Positions 1-8,770 of a stretch of DNA of 64,000 nucleotides are shown piece by piece (the stretch's first letter is position 1; each line of letters opens with the position of its first letter). The notes under the pieces were generated by a model. The model was not told where the DNA came from. It searched no databases and saw only the letters and a list, made by a program, of their open reading frames with translations. Location of the stretch: NCBI RefSeq assembly GCF_000312365.2, contig NZ_HG003685.1, positions 226,502-290,501 on the forward strand, written 5' to 3'. The translations under genes and the position numbers were made by a program. The stretch comes from Anaerococcus provencensis. Its GTDB lineage: Bacteria > Bacillota > Clostridia > Tissierellales > Peptoniphilaceae.

Positions 1-29
1 GATTTTAAAAATTAGGCTATTTCTTATGG

Positions 30-35
30 TATAAT
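30..35 (+). promoter_or_regulatory. extended -10 promoter of the first gene
   Basis: TATAAT preceded by TGG (TGnTATAAT, an extended -10) lies about 20 bases before the ATG at 55. A GAGG Shine-Dalgarno sits at 46-49. No clear -35 is visible within the window. Confidence 0.45.
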
Positions 36-54
36 TAAAATTAGCGAGGGATTT

Positions 55-699
55 ATGGCAAGAAATTATAGTGCAAATCGCAGAAGAAGTCACACTCCAC
101 CAAGAAGGAGAAGAATGTCTGTATTACCATATATGCTATTGGCAATATTAATACTAGTTATTTTTTCTGCAATTTATTATTTTATAAATTTTAATGTAAA
201 TAAGAATGTTGAAAAATTGGAAAAGGCTATCAAGACCTATGATGTCACATATCTGGAGAATAATACAGATCGTTTGCCAATTATCTTGGATGTCCTAAGA
301 AAGTCATACTCTGATGATTCGGTCAAACAAGAAGAATTTTATGATGGCAACTTCTCAAATCTAGACCTTGAAGTAATAGAGGTGACCAACAAGTCAAAGG
401 GCAAAGAGGTAAGGCTCAATGTCAAAAATGTCAACTACATAGATATATATGATAGTGTTGAGGGAGATGAGGATCAAACCGTAGTCCACAACAATTATGT
501 CAAAAAACTCCTTACCCCAAGTAAGGACAGGACTGTCATGGAAGCCAATATATTTTTGGAAAGAACTATCAAAGGCTATAGGGTCTACGAAACTAGAGAA
601 TTTATAAACGCAATCCTCGGTGGAGCCCTTGAATACGCTGATGATATACCAAAAGTAGAAGATGCGACAGATAAGGATGATACTAGCAAGGGAAATTAG
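55..699 (+). CDS. membrane-anchored hypothetical protein
   Basis: I do not recognise a specific family for this 214-residue protein. The first 20 residues are very basic (arginine-rich, RRRSHTPPRRRR) and are followed by one hydrophobic segment at about residues 23-45. The remaining roughly 170 residues are charged and mostly soluble, and the C-terminal tail is acidic. By the positive-inside rule the basic end is cytoplasmic and the large domain is outside, so it is a single-pass, signal-anchored extracytoplasmic protein. The start is supported by GAGG six bases upstream and an extended -10. A CPBP protease gene follows after 26 bases on the same strand and may be co-transcribed. The function is unknown. 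Confidence 0.7.
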   Translation: MARNYSANRRRSHTPPRRRRMSVLPYMLLAILILVIFSAIYYFINFNVNKNVEKLEKAIKTYDVTYLENNTDRLPIILDVLRKSYSDDSVKQEEFYDGNFSNLDLEVIEVTNKSKGKEVRLNVKNVNYIDIYDSVEGDEDQTVVHNNYVKKLLTPSKDRTVMEANIFLERTIKGYRVYETREFINAILGGALEYADDIPKVEDATDKDDTSKGN

Positions 700-725
700 T
701 TTTTCCTTAAAAGAAAGGAAGTCCC

Positions 726-1610
726 ATGCTAAAAGACAACTTTTCTATAGAACAAACTAGAAAGACACTAAAAAAGACCAATCCAGTTTTAACCGTAGTA
801 ATTTTATTTTTGCTAATGCAAATACCAGGGGTCATATTCGCACCCCTGTTTTCCTATGTTTTTTTAGGGAATGATAATTCAGATTATTTTCTGCTCTTTA
901 ACTTGTTTTTGACCATATTTGTAGCTATACTAGGATATCTATTTGCAAAAAAATACCAAAAGAGAAACAAGGAGAGCCTGGGCCTTGTAAATAATTCCAA
1001 GAGTTATATCAAAGGATTATTATTAGGCCTTTTTATGATACTTACAGTAGTTTTGCTATTAAAGATATCAGGATTCGCTACTTTTACCATAAATATCTCC
1101 CAAGTATCCTGGCCGATTTTTGTGCTCTTTATCCTAGGCTGGGCCATCCAAGGTTTTGAAGAAGAGTTAATCACAAGGTCAATTTTGATGAATTATTTCG
1201 CTGTAAACAATGGAGTGATTGGCGGAATCATAATAAATAGTCTGATTTTTGCCATCTTACACTTGGGTAATCCAGCCTTTGGCATCTTGCCTTTTGTAAA
1301 TATATTGCTAATAGGAATAGTATTTTCATTGCTATTTTACATATCAGATGACATATTTTTGCCAGCAGCAGCCCACAGCTTTTGGAACTTTGCCCAGGGA
1401 AATATCTTTGGCATCGAAGTAAGCGGCATGGATGAAATTAACAACACTCTTTTAAAAACAAAACTAATGGGAAATGACCTTATAAGCGGCGGAGCCTTTG
1501 GCTTTGAAGGGTCTATTTTTGTGACTATTGTTGAGATAATAGTGATTTTGCTACTTATCAAAGAAATAAAATATAAAAATTTGTATAAAAAAGAAAAAGA
1601 AAATAAATGA
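726..1610 (+). CDS. CPBP family intramembrane metalloprotease (copy 1)
   Basis: This is a 294-residue polytopic membrane protein of the CPBP (CAAX protease/bacteriocin-processing, Abi) family. Family members are intramembrane proteases, and in Gram-positive bacteria they are often tied to bacteriocin immunity or peptide processing. Visible signatures are the EEELITR motif (E145-E147, R151), the second motif with H179 in ILHLG, and the later HSFWNFAQGN stretch. There are about eight hydrophobic segments. AAAGGAAG precedes the ATG. It is paralogous to the gene at 5025-5999 along most of its length, and its last 30 residues also recur in the remnant at 4840-4945. The substrate cannot be told from sequence. 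Confidence 0.88.
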   Translation: MLKDNFSIEQTRKTLKKTNPVLTVVILFLLMQIPGVIFAPLFSYVFLGNDNSDYFLLFNLFLTIFVAILGYLFAKKYQKRNKESLGLVNNSKSYIKGLLLGLFMILTVVLLLKISGFATFTINISQVSWPIFVLFILGWAIQGFEEELITRSILMNYFAVNNGVIGGIIINSLIFAILHLGNPAFGILPFVNILLIGIVFSLLFYISDDIFLPAAAHSFWNFAQGNIFGIEVSGMDEINNTLLKTKLMGNDLISGGAFGFEGSIFVTIVEIIVILLLIKEIKYKNLYKKEKENK

Positions 1611-1677
1611 AAAATTGGACAATACAGAGTATTACATATGGAGGGTAAACTAAAATAAGTGGACTACTTTTAGTTTA

Positions 1678-2571
1678 TTATTTACTAATATGTATTTTTC
1701 GTTGTTTATTCTTGTTAAACCTATTTTCCCAATGTTCTAGTATAGTGTTGTAGACATATTCTCCTTGATTTTTAGCAATTTCTAGAGATTTTTTTATATA
1801 TTTTTCATATGAAAGATCTAAGTCTTCCAGTATCAAAGCTTTCGTATAAAGCATTACTGGAGAAGTATAGGATTTAGGATTAGAACTAAATGATTTATTT
1901 ATATATTCCAAAGCCTTATCTTTTACACCCAGTATATAGTAATCAATAGCCATATTATGGAAAACTAGATAATTTATGTTATTGTCAGTAGAATTGGATT
2001 CTTCTATAAATTTATATATATTGATCCTATCTTCTGGTCTTTCTAAAATTTGAGCATAGTTCATCAAAACTCTATAATCAATATAATCATAATAATTATT
2101 ATTAAGATTATCAAAATCAAATTTCCCACCAATATTTAAAGCTTCAAGAATTAATTTTTTCCTAATATAATTATCTTTTTCTTCTATACTTTTTAAGAAT
2201 AGGATTAGCTTATTAGCCTTAGTTTTGATAACTTTTCTTTTAGACTTTTCTAAGATTTCAGTCAACTTATCAATTTCTTCAGTCACTGCAGATCCATTAA
2301 TTCTATCTTTTTTATTTATAGAATCTATAATGTTATCAATTTCGTTAGAATCTCCATAGAAAATATCAAAATAACACTCGATAAGGTCAACTTTATATAT
2401 GTCTGATAAAATATCAAGCTTATCAAAATCATAGGAATCTCTTCCATTCTCCATTCTAGATATGGTATTAATGTTAATATAGCTTGTTTCAGATATGTGT
2501 TCCTGACTAAATCCTTTTTTTAATCTAATATCTTTTAAAGTTTTAGCAAATAATAATTTTTTATCATTCAT
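1678..2571 (-). CDS. XRE-family regulator with TPR-like C-terminal region (Rgg/PlcR style)
   Basis: This 297-residue protein has an N-terminal XRE helix-turn-helix at about residues 8-62 (LKDIRLKKGFSQEHIS then NINTISRMENGRDSYDFDKL). A long, all-helical region rich in Tyr, Asn and Leu follows and resembles the TPR domains of Rgg/PlcR/RNPP regulators, which bind exported peptides. AGGAG lies eight bases before the ATG. It is divergent from the SPASM-fragment/ABC exporter pair, and a perfect 8-bp-arm palindrome lies between them (2641-2657), so it probably controls that exporter. A piece matching its residues of about 250-260 seems to recur at 4765-4800. Peptide binding is inferred from architecture only. 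Confidence 0.75.
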   Translation of the reverse strand: MNDKKLLFAKTLKDIRLKKGFSQEHISETSYININTISRMENGRDSYDFDKLDILSDIYKVDLIECYFDIFYGDSNEIDNIIDSINKKDRINGSAVTEEIDKLTEILEKSKRKVIKTKANKLILFLKSIEEKDNYIRKKLILEALNIGGKFDFDNLNNNYYDYIDYRVLMNYAQILERPEDRINIYKFIEESNSTDNNINYLVFHNMAIDYYILGVKDKALEYINKSFSSNPKSYTSPVMLYTKALILEDLDLSYEKYIKKSLEIAKNQGEYVYNTILEHWENRFNKNKQRKIHISK

Positions 2572-2640
2572 AATTCCAACTCCTAACTTATAATTATATC
2601 ATATTTATTGATAATAGTGTATATTAAATTTTGATATGGT

Positions 2641-2657
2641 AAATCCTTAAAGGATTT
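2641..2657. promoter_or_regulatory. palindromic operator candidate in divergent promoter region
   Basis: AAATCCTT-A-AAGGATTT is a perfect inverted repeat with 8-bp arms and one central base. It sits in the 158-bp gap between the divergent XRE/TPR regulator and the SPASM fragment/ABC exporter. There is no T-run after it, so it is better read as a protein-binding site than as a terminator. The likely ligand is the adjacent regulator (inference). Confidence 0.5.
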
Positions 2658-2729
2658 GATAACATATACTTAATAAAATATGGATATTTTATAGTGGTTG
2701 AGAAAACATAATATTTTAGTTTACTAGAT

Positions 2730-2996
2730 ATGGGATATAATGAATATGTAATTGATGATTTAAACAAGGAGATAATATTTAATAGAAACTATGATAATTT
2801 ATCAGACTTTTTCAATTATTTGAAAGATTGTCATATAAAAGAGTGTTCTAATTGTTGGATAAAAGATATTTGTAGCGAATGCCCAGCTTCTTTACTAATT
2901 TATAATAAAGATAATCTATTAAAAAAATGTAAGATAAGAAGAAAGCAAAAAGAACATATTATTGTGGATTTAATAAAAAGTGGTGAGATTTATTAA
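2730..2996 (+). pseudogene. detached SPASM-type C-terminus of a radical-SAM peptide maturase
   Basis: The 88-residue ORF has a cluster of cysteines in the pattern C-x3-C-x2-C-x5-C-x2-C, then another C about 16 residues on (KECSNCWIKDICSECPASL ... KKCKIRRKQ). This is the arrangement of the auxiliary Fe-S (SPASM) tail of radical-SAM peptide maturases. The radical-SAM barrel and its CxxxCxxC motif are absent, and the frame closes 18 bases upstream of the ATG (stop at 2709). No Shine-Dalgarno precedes this ATG. The stop overlaps the start of the ABC exporter (TAATG). I read it as the remnant of a larger maturase gene that once preceded the transporter. A stand-alone SPASM-like small protein is the alternative. 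Confidence 0.55.
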
Positions 2997-4585
2997 TGAA
3001 AGAGTACATATTAAAAAATAAGAAGAATTTAATTTTATCAGTAATATTTGGAATTTTTGAAGTATATTTTATATATTTGTTCACAATAAATAGTGCTAAG
3101 CTAGTGAATATATTTGTTGGAAAAGAGATTACTAGTCCTAAGGGTATTGTAATAAGAGCTTTAGTTTATGTTATTACAGCTTGTTTTTGTTTTTATATAT
3201 CTGAAAAAAACTCTAATGCTTTTACAAAAAATATATGCATAGATTTAAGACATGACTATATCGATGGACTCTTTTTATCTAAGACTTCATCATTTTATAG
3301 GAAAAATAAGGGTGATTTTTTAGCGGATGTTGACCAAAATGTAGATCAGTTAAGGCTAGATTATTTGTCAACTCTTCCTAATGCACTTACTGGAATAGGA
3401 AGAAGTATTGTTTATATAGTTGGATTATATAGGATACATCCGTACATATTATTATCTACTTTGCTTTTTGTTATTTTGCCAGGAATAGTAAGTTCTAAGT
3501 TTTCTAAATACATATCAAAACTTCAAGTATCAAGGTCAAATAAATATTCTAAATACATAGATACGCTAAATGAACTATTGGATGGATATCTTCTTATAAA
3601 GCAATCAAATAATAAGGAATATTTTTTACATAAATTTGACAAGAATAATTTGGACTTACTTGGAGCAAGAAATAAACTTAATATTACAAATTCAATGTTG
3701 TATGAGATATTGTTTGTTCTAAACCTCCTATCTTATTTATTAATAATATACATCGGTAGCATTTTGGTTAAGAATAATTTTATAGAACTTTCAGATTTAC
3801 TAGCATCTTTAACTTTGGTATCAATTTCAACCAATGCCATGGCAGAGGCCTTTAGGAATTTAGCTCAAATTTTATCTACTAGGAAAATTAAGGATATGGT
3901 AATGGAAAATATACAAAGTGAAACTAAGCCCATAAAAATAGAAAAATTTCCTATGCTTGATATAGAAATTAGAGATTTGTCTTTCTCTTATGGAGATAAT
4001 AAGATATTTAAGAATTTAGATTTAAATATTGAAGAAAATAAATCCTATGCTATAATAGGAAAATCTGGGTCAGGAAAGTCAACACTAGGCAAAATTTTAA
4101 TGAAAATAAATGATGATTATTTGGGAGAAATTAGTTTTAAAAATGGAGACTTTAAATCTTTTAGAGAAAGTGAAATATATTCATTAATTTATTATATACC
4201 ACAAAATTCAATTGTATTTATGGACAGTTTGGTAAAAAATATTGCTATGGGAGATAGGGATTTTGATTTAGAAAAAATTGAAGAAATTATAAAAAAAGTT
4301 GACCTTAGCTATGTATACCAAAGCAAAAAAGACACCATACTAGAAAATGATAGCTTATCAGGTGGAGAAAAGAAGAAATTAGAGCTGGCCAGAGCTCTTT
4401 ATAGTAAGGCTCAAGTGATAATATTTGATGAACCTACAAGTGGACTTGACCCTAGAAGCGCCAGTACTATAGAAAAACTTATTAGACAGCTAGATCAGAT
4501 AACTCGAATAGTAATTACCCATAATCATGATGAAGATTATCTTGAGACTTTTGATAAGGTTGTAAATATTGAAGATTATAAGTAA
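2996..4585 (+). CDS. ABC transporter, fused membrane and ATPase domains (peptide/RiPP exporter type)
   Basis: This 529-residue half-transporter has about six membrane helices in residues 1-290 and an ATP-binding domain from about 320. The ATPase has Walker A (GKSGSGKST), signature LSGGEKKKLELARAL and Walker B (VIIFDEPTSGLD). No N-terminal C39 peptidase domain is present. It shares a start/stop overlap with the SPASM-like fragment and lies opposite an XRE/TPR regulator, a context typical of export of a modified peptide. No precursor peptide gene was found. The gene is strongly AT-rich like its immediate neighbours. Lipid or drug export cannot be excluded. Confidence 0.85.
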   Translation: MKEYILKNKKNLILSVIFGIFEVYFIYLFTINSAKLVNIFVGKEITSPKGIVIRALVYVITACFCFYISEKNSNAFTKNICIDLRHDYIDGLFLSKTSSFYRKNKGDFLADVDQNVDQLRLDYLSTLPNALTGIGRSIVYIVGLYRIHPYILLSTLLFVILPGIVSSKFSKYISKLQVSRSNKYSKYIDTLNELLDGYLLIKQSNNKEYFLHKFDKNNLDLLGARNKLNITNSMLYEILFVLNLLSYLLIIYIGSILVKNNFIELSDLLASLTLVSISTNAMAEAFRNLAQILSTRKIKDMVMENIQSETKPIKIEKFPMLDIEIRDLSFSYGDNKIFKNLDLNIEENKSYAIIGKSGSGKSTLGKILMKINDDYLGEISFKNGDFKSFRESEIYSLIYYIPQNSIVFMDSLVKNIAMGDRDFDLEKIEEIIKKVDLSYVYQSKKDTILENDSLSGGEKKKLELARALYSKAQVIIFDEPTSGLDPRSASTIEKLIRQLDQITRIVITHNHDEDYLETFDKVVNIEDYK

Positions 4586-4744
4586 GCATAAAAAATATGG
4601 GTTGTTGCAATTATAAAATTATATTTTTTTTATTCTGCAACATCCATTTTAAGATTTGTTTTATCTTAATATGTAGCTAATATTATTCTCTATTATATGC
4701 CCTATTTACAGATAACTTAAGATAATATTGTAGATTTATTCTCT

Positions 4745-4945
4745 ATGAATTTTTGTGATCTTAAGGGATTTTTATATATTTTTCATACAAAAGACCTAAA
4801 TCCTAAAGCCATGGAAGATGCAGACGAAAAAGTAGCGGTAATAGAATCGAGGGTCTTTGGCTTTGAAGGATCGATTTTTGTGACTCTTGTTGAAATAGTA
4901 GTGATTGTTATCTTATTTATAATTATAAAGAGAAGAGATTCATAG
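4745..4945 (+). pseudogene. CPBP protease C-terminal remnant joined to a regulator remnant
   Basis: The ORF from 4745 is 66 codons. Its last 30 or so residues (FGFEGSIFVTLVEIVVIVI..., from about 4855) nearly repeat the C-terminal end of the CPBP protease at 726-1610, with high nucleotide identity. The catalytic motifs are missing. The upstream part (about 4765-4800), read on the minus strand, resembles residues DLDLSYEKYIK of the XRE/TPR regulator and then runs into a stop. It therefore looks like a chimeric scar of a second regulator/CPBP module next to the intact CPBP copy at 5025. The regulator match is short and AT-rich and so less certain than the CPBP match. Confidence 0.6.
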
Positions 4946-5024
4946 GTGGTTTATCCACCTTATTTTTTTGAAATTATTAATGCAATAATGGGTAATTGAT
5001 TATTAGAAAAAGAAGGAGGGATTT

Positions 5025-5999
5025 ATGCTTCATGATAACTACTCTATAAGAGAAACCAAACGAGTGATGAAAGATCGCAACCCCATAGTTACTGTTCTCT
5101 TGCTTTTTGTTTTTATGCAATTGCCTATGTTAATTGTGGGCATTATTGCAGGCCTAATAATTGTTGGCTCTAACCCGACCATGTCAGAAAATCCACAAGC
5201 TATAATGACTTATTTAGATACTATAGATGGTGATTATAGATTGCTGGGTATGCTCTTTGCTACTATCTTGGTCAGTATTTCTGTTTATATTTTTGCAAAG
5301 AAATACCAAAAAAGAAACAAAGAGTCCCTAGGGTTGACTAATGCAAATAAATTCAAGAATTATCTTAAGGGACTATTGATAGGCCTAGGGATGATTGGAG
5401 TCGTTGTTCTTATATTAAAAATAATGGGACTAGTTGAAATCAATTCGAATATAGCCAATGTTTCACCCGTGTTTTATATACTTATAATAATCGGCTGGAT
5501 TTTCCAAGGTTTTGAAGAAGAACTTGTCACAAGATCTATCTTGATGAATTATTTTGCAGCAAAATATAGACCTTTAGTTGGTATTATAGCAAATTCTTTG
5601 ATATTTTCTTTGCTACACTTGGCTAATGATTCATTTAGCATCTTGCCTGCTATTAATATTTTTATAGTTGGTGTCCTATTTTCCCTATTATTCTATGTGT
5701 CAGATGACATAATGCTTTCTGCTTCTGCCCATAGTTTTTGGAATTTTGCCCAAGGCAATATTTTTGGTATTTCAGTAAGTGGCATGACCAATAGCAAAAA
5801 TACTATTTTCATCTCTAAGTTATTAGGAAATCCAAGTTTAACTGGTGGAGCATTTGGCATTGAAGGAGGCTTGGCAACTACGATAGTTTTGACTATAGTA
5901 ACTATCTATCTAATCAAAAAATCCAAAGAGAAGTCATTAGTCTACAGCAGATATTACAAGCAGAATCAAGAAGAAAATTCTTCAGAAATAATAAAATAG
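5025..5999 (+). CDS. CPBP family intramembrane metalloprotease (copy 2)
   Basis: This is a 324-residue polytopic membrane protein of the CPBP family, clearly paralogous to 726-1610. Shared landmarks are the N-terminal NYSIRETKRVMKDRNP stretch, KKYQKRNKESLGL, the catalytic EEELVTR motif, the LLHLAN histidine motif and AHSFWNFAQGNIFG. It differs by about 30 extra residues in the first extracytoplasmic loop. GAAGGAGGG lies just before the ATG. A strong bidirectional terminator (6040-6078) follows. Together with copy 1 and the remnant at 4840-4945 it records local duplication of this family. It is presumably active, as the motif residues are all present. Confidence 0.88.
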   Translation: MLHDNYSIRETKRVMKDRNPIVTVLLLFVFMQLPMLIVGIIAGLIIVGSNPTMSENPQAIMTYLDTIDGDYRLLGMLFATILVSISVYIFAKKYQKRNKESLGLTNANKFKNYLKGLLIGLGMIGVVVLILKIMGLVEINSNIANVSPVFYILIIIGWIFQGFEEELVTRSILMNYFAAKYRPLVGIIANSLIFSLLHLANDSFSILPAINIFIVGVLFSLLFYVSDDIMLSASAHSFWNFAQGNIFGISVSGMTNSKNTIFISKLLGNPSLTGGAFGIEGGLATTIVLTIVTIYLIKKSKEKSLVYSRYYKQNQEENSSEIIK

Positions 6000-6039
6000 A
6001 CAAAATAATTTATAAAAAATCGAATATATCAAAAACAAA

Positions 6040-6078
6040 AAGGAGTCTTGTTTTTTACAAGAACTCCTTATTTTTTTA
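6040..6078. terminator. bidirectional intrinsic terminator
   Basis: AAGGAGTCTTG (6040-6050) pairs with CAAGAACTCCTT (6058-6069) with one bulged A. A T-run follows on the plus strand, and an A-rich left flank gives a T-run on the minus strand. It ends the CPBP gene and the convergent uracil permease. Confidence 0.8.
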
Positions 6079-7341
6079 TTCCAAGTTTGATAGACCAGAT
6101 TTTTTGATTAAGTGAATCATTAGTGAAAGTATTACAGCTATTACTGATGATAAAACCATGCCTGATAGCTCTATTGATCCAAATTGGATGGTTAAGCCAG
6201 AAAGGCCTGCTATAAATATCACGCTGGTTAAGATTAGATTGTCAGATTTAGAATAGTCGACTTTTTGGTCTACCAATAATCTAATGCCACTTGTACCAAT
6301 CATTCCATAAAGCAAGAAAGTTACTCCACCTATGACATTGCCAGGAATGGTTGATATTAGTGCAGAAAGAGGTCCTATGAAGGCCATAAGTATTGATATA
6401 ATCGCAGCTCCTCCAATGACTTTCACTGAATAAACTCCGGTGATTGCCATAACTCCTATGTTTTCCCCATAAGTTGTTGTAGGAACTCCACCTATTAGCC
6501 CAGAGATGGTAGTTGAAAAGTTATCTGCAAATATTGACCTATGAAGACCAGGATCCTTAATCAAATCTTGGCCAATGATGTTGCTTGTTACAACTTGGTG
6601 GCTGATATGCTCTGCTGCAATAACCAATAAGACTGGCAGCATGGCAAATATGGCCTCAGGAGAGAATTTTGCTAGCTGGAAAGTTGGGATAGTAAAAATT
6701 TGTGCTTCTCTAACTGGTGTAAGGTCAACTTGGCCATTGAAATAGGCTACTATGTAGCCGACAATAATTGCAATCAATATTGGTATAGTTGACAAGAATC
6801 CCTTAAACATAATAGATCCAAGTATAGCAGTAAGAAGAGTTACCAAAAACACAAGCCAATCGGTCGCTGCTACTGTATCAGTCATAATATTTGCTCCAAT
6901 TGATCCACCAGAAATTGTATTTCCGGCAAGTTCAAAACCAATTAGTGCAACGACAGCACCCATGGCAGCTGGTGGCAAAACTATATCAATCCAATCAGTC
7001 CCCTTTTTGTAGATTATATAGGAAAGCAAACAGCCGAGAAGTCCTACAGCTACAAAGGCGCCCTGAGCGTATTCAAAACCCTGGGAATTGATAATGGCAA
7101 TTCCTGGTGCAAGAAAAGCGAAAGAAGACCCTAGGTAGGCAGGAGCTTTTCCCTTAGTAATCAATATAAATAATAGCGTTCCGATTCCATTCATCAAAAG
7201 TACAATCCCAGGATTAATCCCAAATAATATTGGAACCAAAACTGATGCTCCAAACATAGCAAAGGTATGTTGGAGAGCAAGAGGGACTAGTAATTTTGCT
7301 GGTACATCCTCATTTACCTTATAAATTTTTTTCTTTTGCAT
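6076..7341 (-). CDS. uraA: uracil permease (NCS2 family)
   Basis: This is a 421-residue membrane protein with about 12-14 hydrophobic segments. The N-terminal VPLALQHTFAMFGASVLVP block is the hallmark of uracil/xanthine permeases (NCS2/NAT). The VPTTTYGENIGVMAITGV stretch is the conserved QNxGxxxxT-like signature in its uracil-type form (YGENIG). It should import uracil with protons for salvage. AGGAGGTCAT-like spacing precedes the ATG. It is a single gene, divergent from the dicarboxylate symporter. No PyrR-type attenuator is visible in the 136-bp upstream gap. Uracil specificity rests on motif similarity. Confidence 0.9.
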   Translation of the reverse strand: MQKKKIYKVNEDVPAKLLVPLALQHTFAMFGASVLVPILFGINPGIVLLMNGIGTLLFILITKGKAPAYLGSSFAFLAPGIAIINSQGFEYAQGAFVAVGLLGCLLSYIIYKKGTDWIDIVLPPAAMGAVVALIGFELAGNTISGGSIGANIMTDTVAATDWLVFLVTLLTAILGSIMFKGFLSTIPILIAIIVGYIVAYFNGQVDLTPVREAQIFTIPTFQLAKFSPEAIFAMLPVLLVIAAEHISHQVVTSNIIGQDLIKDPGLHRSIFADNFSTTISGLIGGVPTTTYGENIGVMAITGVYSVKVIGGAAIISILMAFIGPLSALISTIPGNVIGGVTFLLYGMIGTSGIRLLVDQKVDYSKSDNLILTSVIFIAGLSGLTIQFGSIELSGMVLSSVIAVILSLMIHLIKKSGLSNLE

Positions 7342-7416
7342 ATGACCTCCATATTTTATCTCAAATCTTCGATATTTTATAACAGCAGGGAAAATTTGTC
7401 AAATTTTTTTAAAAAC

Positions 7417-7444
7417 TTTACAAAGTAAAAATTTGCGATAAAAT
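7417..7444 (+). promoter_or_regulatory. promoter of the dicarboxylate symporter
   Basis: TTTACA (7417-7422), a 16-base spacer and TAAAAT (7439-7444) lie about 35 bases before the ATG at 7478. Only plus-strand elements are visible clearly. Confidence 0.45.
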
Positions 7445-7477
7445 ACTAATAATTTAATAGGAAAGGAAAGATGAACT

Positions 7478-8707
7478 ATGACAGAAAAAAAACAAGGCAA
7501 GAAAAATTCTCTTGCAAGAAACATCTTTATTGCACTGGTATTATCCATTATCGTGGGCTTGCTAATGCAAAGTCAGGCTGAATTTTTATCTACATATATT
7601 AAGCCATTTGGAGATATTTTTCTTAAGCTACTCAAATTTATTGTTACTCCTATTGTTTTGTTTTCTATTATCGGCGGAATAATTTCCATGAAAGACATCA
7701 AGAAGGTTGGTGAAGTTGGTGGATTTACAGTTATTTACTATTTCTTAACCACAGCTTGTGCCATTGTTATCGGTCTAAGCTTGGCAAATATTTTTAAGAA
7801 ATTTTTCCCGGTTATTTCAACTAGTGATTTAACTTTTGAAATGACAAATGAAGTTTCAATCATGGACACAATAGTAAATATTTTCCCAAGTAACTTCATA
7901 GCACCTATGGTTGAAAACAATATGTTACAAATCATAGTGATGAGTTTGATTATTGGATTTTCAATACTTATGTTGGAAAAAACCAAACAAGAAAAAGCTA
8001 TTGAGACTATAGAAATCCTTAACGATATCTTTATGAAGGCTATGGGACTAATCCTAAGACTTTCACCAATTGGTGTATTTTGCTTGCTAGCACCAGTTAT
8101 AGCAGAAAATGGTCCAGTAATTATAGGATCTCTTGCATCAGTACTTCTAGTAGCCTACCTTGCTTATGTACTTCACGCTTTGATAGTATATTCATTTACC
8201 ATCAAAACCTTGGGTGGCCTAAGTCCAATTGAATTTTTCAAGGGCATGTCTTCAGCCATGATATTTGCTTTTTCATCAGCATCATCAATGGGAACTTTGC
8301 CAATAAATATGAAATGCTGCGAAGAACTTGGAGCAGACCATGATGTGACAGCCTTTGTACTTCCACTTGGTGCAACAATAAATATGGACGGAACAGCCAT
8401 ATATCAAGGTGTTTGTGCAGTATTTATAGCAGCTTGCTATGGCATAGATTTAACACTTGGCCAGATGATTACAATTGTAATCACTTCAACACTCGCATCA
8501 ATAGGTACAGCAGGAGTTCCAGGATCAGGAATGATTATGCTTGCCATGGTTTTACAATCAGTTGGCCTTCCAGTAGAAGGAATTGCCCTAGTAGCAGGAG
8601 TTGATAGAATATTTGATATGGGTAGAACAGTACTAAACATCACAGGAGATGCATCAGCAGCTATCATCAACTCAAATAGACTAAGAAAAAAGGGTAAAAT
8701 TGCATAA
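7478..8707 (+). CDS. sodium/proton-dicarboxylate symporter (DAACS/SDF family)
   Basis: This 409-residue membrane protein of the glutamate/aspartate/dicarboxylate symporter family begins with a short basic end and has about eight helices. The re-entrant loop serine-rich motif is present (FSSASSMGTLP), as are the NMDGTA motif of helix 7 and the GVPGSGMI loop, followed by AGVDRIFDMGRTVLNITGD in helix 8. These are the substrate- and Na-binding elements of the GltPh fold. AGGAAAGG precedes the start. It stands alone between opposing genes, with its own terminator at 8739-8770. Whether the substrate is glutamate, aspartate, serine or a C4-dicarboxylate is not decided. Confidence 0.88.
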   Translation: MTEKKQGKKNSLARNIFIALVLSIIVGLLMQSQAEFLSTYIKPFGDIFLKLLKFIVTPIVLFSIIGGIISMKDIKKVGEVGGFTVIYYFLTTACAIVIGLSLANIFKKFFPVISTSDLTFEMTNEVSIMDTIVNIFPSNFIAPMVENNMLQIIVMSLIIGFSILMLEKTKQEKAIETIEILNDIFMKAMGLILRLSPIGVFCLLAPVIAENGPVIIGSLASVLLVAYLAYVLHALIVYSFTIKTLGGLSPIEFFKGMSSAMIFAFSSASSMGTLPINMKCCEELGADHDVTAFVLPLGATINMDGTAIYQGVCAVFIAACYGIDLTLGQMITIVITSTLASIGTAGVPGSGMIMLAMVLQSVGLPVEGIALVAGVDRIFDMGRTVLNITGDASAAIINSNRLRKKGKIA

Positions 8708-8731
8708 AAAAAGAATCCACAATGGGATTCT
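8705..8731 (-). terminator. terminator of the hydroxyisocaproate dehydrogenase gene
   Basis: AGAATCC (8712-8718) pairs with GGATTCT (8725-8731) and is followed on the minus strand by a T-run (complement of the A-run at 8706-8711). Confidence 0.65.
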
Positions 8732-8738
8732 ATTATCG

Positions 8739-8770
8739 GGGCTTTTGCAAGTGCAAGGGCCCTTATTTTA
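8739..8770 (+). terminator. terminator of the dicarboxylate symporter gene
   Basis: GGGCTTTTGCA pairs with TGCAAGGGCCC (including G-U pairs) around a two-base loop region and is followed by TTATTTTA. It overlaps the 3' end of the convergent dehydrogenase gene. Confidence 0.6.

Noticed and set aside
4596-4660. Possible tRNA or structured RNA after the ABC exporter
   Set aside because: Only an imperfect inverted repeat (ATGG-TTGTTGCA with TGCAACATCCAT) is visible. It may be a weak terminator, but no tRNA or known RNA features are seen.
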